This document shows positions 9,806-18,174 of a stretch of 64,000 bases of DNA, piece after piece. How positions within the stretch are numbered: position 1 is the stretch's first letter; every line of letters starts with the position of its first letter. The stretch lies in contig RCTD01000002.1 in the NCBI GenBank assembly GCA_014898415.1, forward strand, positions 186,001 to 250,000, in the 5' to 3' direction. Source of the DNA: Stromatinia cepivora. Taxonomy: Eukaryota; Ascomycota; Leotiomycetes; Helotiales; Sclerotiniaceae. The position numbers and the translations under genes are program-made. Under the pieces are notes generated by a model that ran no database searches, was not told the DNA's origin, and was given only the letters and a program-made list of their open reading frames with translations.

Positions 9806-11371
9806 GAGTGCATTCAGGATGGAGCAAATCAAAGATTCAATAAGGGGACTTCGACCAGGGTTATTGGATTTAATAGGTGACCTGTGCAGATTCCAAGGAT
9901 GCTATGTTGTCTAGATCACACCCACGCCCCGAAACACAACGGCAGCTGCGGCGACTCTCATAATTGACCTAAAAGGTGGCCCGCAGTTTGACGGTGCTTC
10001 CCGTAACTAGGAAGAGCTATTATAGGACCTACAAATATATTGGGGCAAAGAACACAACGAAATGCTACGAGCGAGAGTATCACAAACACTAACTCGTTAA
10101 ACGTTTTCGCCTCATATCATTCATCCATCAATGAGTGAATGTGTATCAACAGCCGATAGATCCGGTACGCTCGAGTCTGATGGAAGAATTTGAGCCTCGG
10201 TACCCCATAAACGATAAATACTATCTATGAAACTTCAATATCATAACTCTGGACCCAAAACACCTTCAACAGCATCAATCTTATTTATCGATCTCAGAAG
10301 CAATATCACAAGAATTGTAAGAAAGGTGTTATTCAAAATCACCGAATTGCTCTAATACCTCCAGAATGCTGACCACCTCAATAACACAACAAACACAAAT
10401 AGTCACCACAATCAACGAGCAAAATGTGCATCTATCTCTGGCAAATGTACATCATGAAGTCTCGTAATGTATGGACGAAGGAAGTGAGGTCAAAATGTCT
10501 TCGTGCGCAGTTGTTTCCTTGGCAAAACTGCAAGAAACCCAATCCCACTTAAGAAACAATCATTATAAACCTGGTCGATGAGCCTGATGGTGTGATGCAG
10601 TGTCCATCTCTAGGGGCCAAGTTGGGCCATCCAGTTCGTCTTTGTAAATCATCTACTCGGAACCAGATTACTGACATATTATCCATAATTATTCAATCAC
10701 GTTATGGGCTGTGGCCGATCAGAATCGCTTTTTCATCTTGTCGTCCGTACACCTTCTCCTGCCTATGACCTTACTGCACTTCTGTTACACAACGACGCTC
10801 GTGCGCAAAGTATAAATGGATATTTTGAGTTCCCCTTGAAACTTTTCGGTGGCTGCCATGACCACGAAGAGGTTTTGCCGAAAAATATGAAGCATTTTGG
10901 CAGATATGCTTTACTTGCAGGTGTTAATAGGCGGAGAATTTCAAAGTTTTGAAGGACCAATGGATTTTCAGACCATGGCAGTTGGGTGCTTCGCATCGTT
11001 CACTAGTGGGAGTAGCGTTTTCCGTTTTAGAGATCTTGGTTTCTTGGATGGGATACATGAATTCACGATACGCAGATAGGGCTGGGTTTTAAGAATGGCA
11101 TTGCGCAAATTGAGGAATTAAATGACTTTCAAAGATACTGGCGGGCCAGAAATTACTAAATGATATGATATCTATTGACTTTTCTCATTGTAATATAACT
11201 TATTTGTACTCATTTAGCCGAGAAAGTTTATATTTCCTTTCCATCTGCCATTTCGCTTATCAAATATCCTCCAGCGATATATATCCTCTTATTAACCTTC
11301 GAATCTGATCTGTTTGTCTAACCCTTAATATTGTTAAAAAAATCATAATACATTAACTATTGTATCACAAA
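9806..11371. other. mostly non-coding stretch with one doubtful small ORF
   Basis: 1.57 kb without a firm gene. At 10704-10952 an ATG-started plus-strand frame of 82 codons is open (it includes LKLFGGCHDHEEVLPK). A second frame at about 10906-11079 could be joined to it by an intron near 10915, giving residues such as FRFRDLGFLDGIHEF. No splice pair is convincing and the opposite strand is also open over part of it. I give a real gene here about a one-in-five chance. Confidence 0.25.
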
Positions 11372-11791
11372 CTACACACCCATCCACCCATCCCAAATCC
11401 ATTCTACAACCCCACCCCTTACAAAACTATTCACCTCGCAAACCCTACTATCAGCATCATTATTATCACACCCCTCTTTCCCAAAATGTTTAGTGTGCGA
11501 GAATTCGCAGCATCGGTGAACACTTGCAGGTAATGCATTTCCATTTTGAGTTTCACTTTCCTGGATTGTGAGATTTTCATGGGCGGATACAAATGCGGAT
11601 GTGGAGGTTAGGGAACTAGAGAGTGTAGTTATGATTACGGGATGTGGCTTGGGTTTGAGGTATGGCTTTGAGGGTGTTGAGCATGTTGAGGGTACTGTGA
11701 TAGGTGAGATGGATGAGGTACTAGTTAAAATTGTAGCAAAATAGCAAGTAAGAAAAAAGGCGTTAAAGAAGGGATATACTCTATACAGACA
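11372..11791 (-). CDS. long open exon without ATG, Cys-containing (candidate 3' exon)
   Basis: On the minus strand a frame stays open for 140 codons from 11791 down to a TAG at 11372, without any upstream ATG. If real it must be a terminal exon reached by splicing; a possible acceptor (TGTATAG) lies near 11782. The translation has a hydrophobic stretch (FFLTCYFATIL), a Ser/Thr-rich part (TTLSSSLTSTSAF) and then four Cys around HRCCEFSHTKHFGKEGCDN. It ends VEWIWDGWMGV. The pattern could suit a secreted or membrane-anchored protein. Neither a first exon nor a family could be identified, so chance openness is possible. Confidence 0.25.
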   Translation of the reverse strand, partial: CLYRVYPFFNAFFLTCYFATILTSTSSISPITVPSTCSTPSKPYLKPKPHPVIITTLSSSLTSTSAFVSAHENLTIQESETQNGNALPASVHRCCEFSHTKHFGKEGCDNNDADSRVCEVNSFVRGGVVEWIWDGWMGV

Positions 11792-11905
11792 TCAAAGAGC
11801 GGCTAGCAACAAGATCGATTCACAGCACAGCTGAAAGAACGTAAGTAACGACGCAAGACGAATCGGAAAGGTGGGCAAATATTATGATGATGTATAATTT
11901 TATTT

Positions 11906-12153
11906 TCAATGTAAAGAGGTGTAGTACTGGCTGCAATACGTGCGATATTCATCTGCACTCAGAATTTCTGAACATCAGGCATTAGATACTAACCATTATT
12001 GAAGGATGGCATTCGAGGGATCGCGGGGTCGTCATCGTTTCTCAAGAATGATAAGGACAAGGAGAGCCTTGATTTTTGAATGATATGATCTGACACTGGC
12101 ACTTGCACTGGCGGATCATTTGTATTCTCTGCTTGAGATTTGAGTAATAGAAT
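11906..12153 (-). CDS. candidate C-terminal exons of an unidentified gene
   Basis: On the minus strand an ATCAG acceptor at 12154 opens an exon 12153-11994 of 53 codons. Its translation is strongly protein-like (NDPPVQVPVSDHIIQKSRL, then FLRNDDDPAIPRMPSF). A GTTAGT donor at 11993 and a GTGCAG acceptor ending at 11953 join it in frame to 11952-11906, which ends DEYRTYCSQYYTSLH and stop. That intron would be only 41 nt, which is short. Upstream, a further short hydrophobic exon (QWGHLIFWSLM) can be read around 12236-12268. No start exon was found. The exons may belong to a small gene or to a decayed one. Confidence 0.3.
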
Positions 12154-12890
12154 CTGATTTCATTCTTTTCCATCTTTTAGTCCATTCAGCAATTAACCTT
12201 CATTCGCTACCAGGGCTTCTACATACCATTAAGCTCCAGAAAATAAGATGTCCCCATTGCTAATGATGGGTCTCCATGACGAAGCCTAACAATCGGCCAC
12301 TTTTACAGAGGCTGTAAACCAGGTCAGATGAGTGGTGTAAATGTTGGAACAAGACTGAGCCCAAAAAATGATCACCTCGAATTAAATGATACAATTCGTG
12401 GTCGTCATAACATAGGTACATATCATGAGGTAATCAAAATAAATTCATGTGAAAAGTTCAGCGTCTCGTGGTACAATGTTGCATTTGCTCTGCATACCCT
12501 GACGGGGAACGAAAAGTCCTTGAGTGGTTAAGATTAACCGTGACCTCGGTCGGCATTTGCCGATGCTATAATATAAGCTTGTCTTGGCCTTAATTCTTCA
12601 CGACCCAACCATAGAAATACGGATGTTTTGTTTCTATGAATACCAGACCAGGACATCAGGAGGGCCTCTTCAAATCATAAAATGAGGGGCATGACTTTAC
12701 CCACAACAGTGACAAAGGTGGCCTACCTTTATCGCGACTACTTTATGAAACTCGATCATGATGTAGTCGCGTGAACCTTGTTTCTCCATCGTTATCAATG
12801 ATAGAGAGTCAAGGTAGACGCAAGCTCCATATACCTATTTATTCCCTCTCTAAATCATTAAGTATATATTAATCCTTCAATAGACAGAGT
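12154..12890. other. intergenic stretch, nothing firm
   Basis: About 740 bp upstream of the SLATT gene. An ATG-started plus-strand frame of 67 codons at 12328-12531 has no recognisable features and I do not call it. The last 100 bases before 12891 look like a fungal promoter and leader. Confidence 0.4.
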
Positions 12891-13676
12891 ATGTGTCGTA
12901 AAACAGCGTTCCAAATGGCCTCAGAAAACGTTCCTCTCTTGTCTGAACACACTTCCACGCGTCTCCAGTTACCCTCCTCATCCTCAACCTTGTCCGTTTC
13001 GCCCGCACTCCACAGATTCCGTCTCGCAATCGGCATCAATGTTCCTATAGTCTCGCCGGCTGATTCTCCACCCTCCGATCTGGAAGGTCTACGTAAAAAT
13101 GCCTACGGGGTCTACAAGTCCGTTCTTTCTCAGCAACGCAAGTATTCCTTACAATACCACTTTATTGAGGGCGTCTACTATTGTTCTATCCTCTCTCAGC
13201 TCGTCATTGGTGGAGTTCTCGCTTCTTTCGGCGAGCTATCAAAAACACATCCGCAGGCTGTTACTGTACTGGGTGTTGCCAACAGTTGTTTAGCTGGAGT
13301 TCTGGGAATACTGAAGAGTCAAGGATTACCCGATCGGTTACGCAAAGACGAATTTGAGATGCGGAAAGTCCAAGACTTCATCGAAGAATGTGATACTAGG
13401 CTTGCAGTTGGATGGGGAGAGACAATGAGTGAGGCAGAGGTGGATGATTTGATCAAGGAAGTGTTTGATCAGTACGCTGTTGCTAGGGATACCACAGAGA
13501 TGAATAGACCGACTACTTATGCACATCAGAGTGACGGGGATGAGTATGGAAGTGGAGGTTCAATCAAGGGACAATGCACAGTGCATCCTGCGACGGCAAA
13601 TGCGAGAACGGCAATTGGAGGCAGACAGAGTAAGATTTCGGTTGGTGGGAATGGGAAATCTCTGCAGATATATTGA
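12891..13676 (+). CDS. fungal SLATT-domain two-TM membrane protein, 261 aa
   Basis: A single-exon frame from ATG 12891 gives 261 residues; a second ATG nine codons on (MASENV) is an alternative start. Residues about 70-190 match the fungal SLATT family (SMODS- and SLOG-associating two-TM effector). An amphipathic lead-in VYKSVLSQQRKYSLQYH is followed by TM1 at about 94-114 and TM2 at about 122-142. The family's LGxxNxxLAGxLxxLKxxGLP block reads here LGVANSCLAGVLGILKSQGLP, and a helix with FEMRKVQDFIEECD follows. In bacteria SLATT proteins are thought to act as pore-like effectors in nucleotide-sensing defence systems; in fungi their role is unproven. The N-terminal 60 residues and the C-terminal tail are Ser/Thr-rich and probably cytosolic. 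No sensor gene lies beside it. Confidence 0.85.
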   Translation: MCRKTAFQMASENVPLLSEHTSTRLQLPSSSSTLSVSPALHRFRLAIGINVPIVSPADSPPSDLEGLRKNAYGVYKSVLSQQRKYSLQYHFIEGVYYCSILSQLVIGGVLASFGELSKTHPQAVTVLGVANSCLAGVLGILKSQGLPDRLRKDEFEMRKVQDFIEECDTRLAVGWGETMSEAEVDDLIKEVFDQYAVARDTTEMNRPTTYAHQSDGDEYGSGGSIKGQCTVHPATANARTAIGGRQSKISVGGNGKSLQIY

Positions 13677-14532
13677 TGGACTTCCTATTCATGTTACACA
13701 TTACTTTTCTTTCTTCCCTGCCTCCAGCTTCCCTCCTATACGACTTTTGATATCTCTATAGACTACTTAAATATCCAGCAAATATCAATTAATCCAAACC
13801 TCAGGTCGAGGCTTCATTCATGTTAAGATTTGATTGTTAAGACCCTGATCCCATGTTGAATGAAACGGGATCACCCTGCTGTTGACATTCAAGCAACACG
13901 CCAGAAGCTACTGTAATACCAATCCTACGAGGAAATATAATTCGGAATATGCGGGAGGCAATTGAATCAAGTGAGCCTCTTCTTAAGGCTGATGTCACAC
14001 GTGGAACAGCTGGGATGGATATTCCCCGTTGGACTTGTTGCCAACACTACTGCACTCCATGAATTTCAGGGCCATGCATGAAACCGTGGAGGGGTTTGAG
14101 CCTTGGCTCTTCTTATTCCCACACCTCACACTAAAAACATACCCCACAAAGTACTAGGAATTATACCGGGGATTCCCATGTTCTCTCAGGGGAGCAATTG
14201 ACATCCTCATCCATAATGACTACAAATCATGAGAATTTCTCCAAGTTGTGTCTTCGAGAATAATCTCTCCGACGATGAATCACTCGACAAGTCTCCAGTT
14301 TACTCCTAAATACCAAAAATACAATTCGAAAAATGGTATATAGGGAATCATGGTGTCGAAGATAAAGCAGGGAATATAAAGACAAAGCCAACTCCACTGC
14401 CATGTCGGCGAACCTTTCGAAGGTAGGGCTCAATGGTTAAAGGTTCCTTCACATTAGTTTGCTAACAGATCAATCAAGACCTCGGGCTGGCCGAGCATGC
14501 GGGGAAAGTGCCATCAATAATATATACTCAAT
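13677..14532. other. intergenic stretch, nothing recognised
   Basis: About 850 bp of normal composition between the SLATT gene and the transcription-factor relic. A 68-codon minus-strand frame at 14227-14433 starts with TTG and shows no protein-like pattern. The zinc-cluster half expected upstream of the relic is not found here. Confidence 0.4.
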
Positions 14533-14875
14533 ATGATGATCGATACTGATGTGATTCATATCAATAGATGTGCCATTCAAGAAGAGTATAAAACCGTGCA
14601 TTCAAATACCAAAAATGTTTTCTACTGGAATGGACTCCCGACCACGATTGCTCAAGGTTTTGGAATGCATCGAAGTCCAAGCGGTTCTCGTCTCAGTCAA
14701 GCCGATAAAAGGCTTTGGAAAAGGATATGGTGGACCTTGTACATCACGATCAGTAGCAACCGCACTTGGACGCCCTGCACACATCAATTTGAAAGATTCC
14801 GATTTAGTAATGATTCGAGAAGAAGATTTTGCCGATGATCACACTGAACCTGGAGATGAAATACGAGCATGTTAA
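14533..14875 (+). pseudogene. frameshifted fragment of a fungal-specific transcription-factor domain
   Basis: The central part of the fungal transcription-factor (middle homology) domain of Zn2Cys6 regulators can be read here in two frames. The first frame gives TIAQGFGMHRSPSGSRLSQA and then LWKRIWWTLYI. The homology continues one frame over, from about 14743, with RSVATALGRPAHI and later MIREEDFADD. In intact proteins the sequence between runs WWxxYxRDR, so one or a few bases were lost around 14740. The N-terminal zinc cluster and the rest of the C-terminus are missing. It would have regulated transcription by binding DNA as a dimer; in this state it cannot. The wording of the motif resembles regulators of the cutinase-factor CTF1-beta group, but that is an impression only. 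Confidence 0.65.
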
Positions 14876-15743
14876 GGCTGCCGTTATGGTATATAATCAT
14901 ATCCCTCTCCTCTTCAATTCTCCCTTTCCTCTCTTCCCCTCAAACCCCATCTCCACAAACAAACCTTTCACCACCCCTCAAGTAGATGGGCGATCTATAT
15001 CTGGGTACCACAATGCCCGTGTAATATGTGGTGACCAGTTTGCAACTCCTTTTTTTACCAGGGCATCATGTGGTTCTGCTACTGAACCACCGCTCAAACT
15101 GATGAATGCATACAACTTGAACCCAGTTCGTTCACATGCAGTCAGTCGTGGATATGTACATGGCTAAATAGATGGGGTGGGCATTATCGGGAGGCTTATG
15201 TTGGTGTTAACTTTGTAACTGGATTCTTCATAGCGATTTGACAAAACGTCACGTCTTTGGTTTAAATAGAGACTTGGAAGAGCTGAGCAACAAGTCGAGA
15301 ACAAAGAGCTTTGGACCGAATTAGAGTTGATTAGTGTAGAAAGTGTCAGATTCCTTTGCTTAATTTCAGAGGAGAGAAAGACAGTAAAAGGTGAATGTAA
15401 AAGTGTCAAGTCCTAGCCCACTTCCGAACTATAGAGCAGCATATACCCAATTGCCAATAATCAAGCCTCCCACACATTGAAAGCATTGTTCTCAAACTAC
15501 AGAGAATAAGGTCATGACGCAAGACTGATCATCCATTTTCCTTTCCATACTCGAGGAACGCCATTCGAACCGATTTTACAATAGCTATAGAGAACTAAAT
15601 GAACCTCAACTTTTTGAAAGCGCCCGGAATGCCTTCACAGATATCTATCCTTGCCACATCTGTGTCACCAGTTTTTGATCTGGTCATGGAACTGCCATAT
15701 ACTCCCAATTTAGATCTTCTCAACCCCCTCCATAATAGCCACC
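14876..15743. other. intergenic stretch, nothing recognised
   Basis: About 870 bp. Frames at 14829-15167 (+) and 15164-15409 (-) are open for 81-112 codons but lack protein-like composition, and the latter lacks an ATG. The right end should carry the terminator of the minus-strand gene at 15744. Confidence 0.4.
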
Positions 15744-16509
15744 TCAGTGAACTCCATTCAACAAAGTCTCACTCTCCACACCATTCCGTCCCTCTCCCTC
15801 ATCACTCAAAACCCAATCCCTAACTGCACCCTTCCAATCACTAACTCTCCCATCTCCCACCTTTACACTAACAACCCGAACCTCTTCTCCCTCTACAAAA
15901 ACTCTCCCTCCGTCTCCCTCTCCAGCCCTAACTCCCTCCTCTCCAAGAAAAACACAATTCTCCAAATGTCTTTCCTTCAACCATTTTTCCTCATCCCCTC
16001 CCCTTTCTACCACTCTCGCTTCCCCATTTATCGTCGCACTTATACTACTTATCGCACTAGTGTTCAATCCTATTAACATTTCTGCCAAACTACTTCTGCC
16101 TCCAGCATTCCGCGGAGGACTCGAAGCTCTGTTTCCAGTAGGAGGACGATGAGATACCCAATCGTGTACTAATAATGAAACATTTGGATTTTCGAGAAGG
16201 TTTTGAGTTTTCTTAGAGGAAGGGTTCGTGGTCATTATTATGGTAGGATGAGGAGACCAGGGTGTACTGGGAAGATAGGTGTAGTTCATGAGGGAGACGT
16301 GGGGATGAAGCGACGTGCATGTTGCGAGATGTAACTATATATCATGTAGGATCAGCATTTGTCCGTGAATAAGACGTGATTATGAGAAGGCGAGGACGTA
16401 CAAATCTAGCATTTTCTAAGCACTGGACGACTTCTGAGGGTAAGGTCCTTGAGATTTGGAGATTGGTGACGCCGGCTGAGGCTTCGTAATTCAAAGGTGC
16501 TTCCGTCAT
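15744..16509 (-). CDS. pyridoxamine 5'-phosphate oxidase-like (split-barrel) protein, 232 aa
   Basis: Two exons, 16509-16402 (36 codons, ending ENARF) and 16334-15744, are joined by a 67-nt intron with GTACGT and ATATAG borders. The total is 232 residues, close to related fungal proteins. The core motifs of the fungal PNPOx-like family are clear: LPSEVVQCLENARF near the start, VSLMNYTYLPSTPWSPHPTI around residue 50, IIMTTNPSSKKTQNLL and NVSLLVHDWVSHRPP. The family shares the FMN-binding split-barrel fold of PNPOx, and the conserved IIMTTNPSSKK segment sits where PNPOx binds the flavin phosphate. True PNPOx activity is doubtful for this branch (yeast YLR456W/YPR172W type, function unknown), so I give no symbol. 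The C-terminal third is rich in Gly, Glu and Val and poorly conserved. It appears intact. Confidence 0.8.
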
Positions 16510-17031
16510 GGTGCTGCTATGGGAATATATTATTCAGGAGTAAGTTTGTTGTATTATCTTTGAGGGAAGATGAAGCTGATATTCTATGAGTGCCGATGGG
16601 AGGGACGGGCAGAAGTGATCAGAATGAAAGAAGAGATCGGGATTGGGAGGGGCCAATGATCACATCTGATTACGTAATATTTTATAAGCTCCAAGTCCTC
16701 ATCTCAAACCAACCACAAAATAATCGGTGCATTCTTTTACAACTTCATTCCAAAATTCCAAAATTCATGAATTAGATGAAGGAATTGTCCTCTGTCAATA
16801 CCAAGCTATGTATATTTTTGGTAAAGGTATAAACATAAGAGATGATATTTGAGCAACTCCGAACTTGGAGCTCTTATCTAATCTCCGAATAACATTTTCT
16901 TTCAGCCTTGTCAAGATCCCAATTCCAATCAATCTCTTCCTTTGCTTTGAAACTTATTGGCGCCTTCATTCTCTCTTTTGGTATTGTCTACTTCGCACTG
17001 AGCTCGTCACTTTCCTCATGATCACCAAATC
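16510..17031. promoter_or_regulatory. upstream region shared by two divergent genes
   Basis: 522 bp between the starts of the PNPOx-like gene (minus) and LIP2 (plus). The 100 bases before 17032 are C/T-rich, as in many fungal promoters. No specific site is recognised. Confidence 0.4.
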
Positions 17032-18174
17032 ATGATTCCTTTACCCCCTTCCTCCATCCCGAGCAATCTCATCCGCCACATTCATCTGGGAGGCGTGACA
17101 CCCTTTCATATTGCTCAAACTATTCAATTCACACTCGTATCCAAACTACTTGAACATAAGAAAAGTATGCCTCCTATCATATTCCCTTTCTATTTTCATT
17201 TCCACTCTCTCACAATAACTCTAACCCATCAAATAGAGACCTCGATTCCTGAACATGCCCACCTAATCCCTACTCCTACAGTTCTTACCTTCCAATCGAC
17301 TCCAGTCTACACCACTGGCCTGCGCGAGCTCCAAACCCCACTCTCCGAATCCCTCCTCAAAACCCTTCGCGAACCTCTAATCCCTGTTTCTACCACCCAC
17401 CTCCCCACCATCCGCGAGCCGTTCACCACCTCCACCAGTAAGGAACAACCAGCCGAAGTTGTGCAAACTCCTCGAGGCGGCCTAATAACATTTCACGGTC
17501 CAGGACAACTCGTCATTTATCCCATCATTGATTTATTGAATTTTCCTAATTTGGGTGCAAGATGTTATGTAAACCTCCTGGAAGAAGCTACCATCAAATT
17601 ATTGCGCGTTATGTGTTTGGATATTCTAGGCCGAACGGAAAATCCAGGGGTATGGTTGAATGAGAAGGAGAAGATAGCGAGTTTGGGTGTTCATTTGAGG
17701 AGACATGTCAGTAGCTACGGGGTTGGACTGAATATGATTATGGAGAGAGGATGGTGGGATAGGATTAAGGCGTGTGGGCTGGACGGGAAGAGAATCGTGG
17801 GGCTCGATGAAGTTTTCTTTGGGACACCTGGAAAGTATGAGGAACTGAAAGAGAAGTGGGGCAGTGATATAAAGGTGCAGTTGAGGGATGGTGGTTATAT
17901 TGCACATTGGTGGTTAAGGGAGTTTGTGGCGGGGCTAGGGAGACTTGGAAGAGGCGAGAAGTGTGATGGAAGTGAAACTCCGGGCCAAAGTGAAACCAAA
18001 GTTGAAAGTGGAGAGCGGAGTCAGGACGAAAACATTGGAAAACGGAGGGAATGGATCGCCTGGGGAGATATTCCGGAAGAGGTGAAGCAATTAATACCAA
18101 TTGACATACGAGGAGGAAATGAATTAAACATAAGTACTGGTGGAGGATTCGTACAATATCACCAATGGAGATAA
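17032..18174 (+). CDS. LIP2: mitochondrial lipoyl(octanoyl) transferase (LipB/Lip2), 380 aa
   Basis: Single exon from ATG 17032, 380 residues. The enzyme moves octanoyl from acyl carrier protein to the lipoyl domains of target proteins in mitochondria, the first step of de novo lipoylation. The LipB signature is present as RGGLITFHGPGQLVIYPIIDL-type sequence beginning at residue 148. The catalytic lysine is Lys214 in EKIASLGV, followed by RRHVSSYGVGLNM. The acyl-accepting cysteine is Cys248 in IKACGL. The order and spacing fit the family. The protein is longer than bacterial LipB (about 210-250 aa): it has an N-terminal extension, an insert before the HGPGQ motif and a hydrophilic insert after residue 317. 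No obvious cleavable presequence is seen, but the N-terminus is Ser/Pro/Leu-rich with basic residues. It should work with lipoyl synthase encoded elsewhere. Confidence 0.9.
   Translation: MIPLPPSSIPSNLIRHIHLGGVTPFHIAQTIQFTLVSKLLEHKKSMPPIIFPFYFHFHSLTITLTHQIETSIPEHAHLIPTPTVLTFQSTPVYTTGLRELQTPLSESLLKTLREPLIPVSTTHLPTIREPFTTSTSKEQPAEVVQTPRGGLITFHGPGQLVIYPIIDLLNFPNLGARCYVNLLEEATIKLLRVMCLDILGRTENPGVWLNEKEKIASLGVHLRRHVSSYGVGLNMIMERGWWDRIKACGLDGKRIVGLDEVFFGTPGKYEELKEKWGSDIKVQLRDGGYIAHWWLREFVAGLGRLGRGEKCDGSETPGQSETKVESGERSQDENIGKRREWIAWGDIPEEVKQLIPIDIRGGNELNISTGGGFVQYHQWR

Noticed and set aside
10763..10996. Minus-strand frame of 77 codons opposite the doubtful plus-strand ORF at 10704
   Set aside because: No motif, no splice context and an equally open opposite strand; at most one could be real and neither is supported.
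12328..12531. ATG-started 67-codon plus-strand frame upstream of the SLATT gene
   Set aside because: No recognisable composition, motif or splice partner; likely chance.
15747..16076. Plus-strand frame of 109 codons
   Set aside because: Antisense shadow of the PNPOx-like gene.
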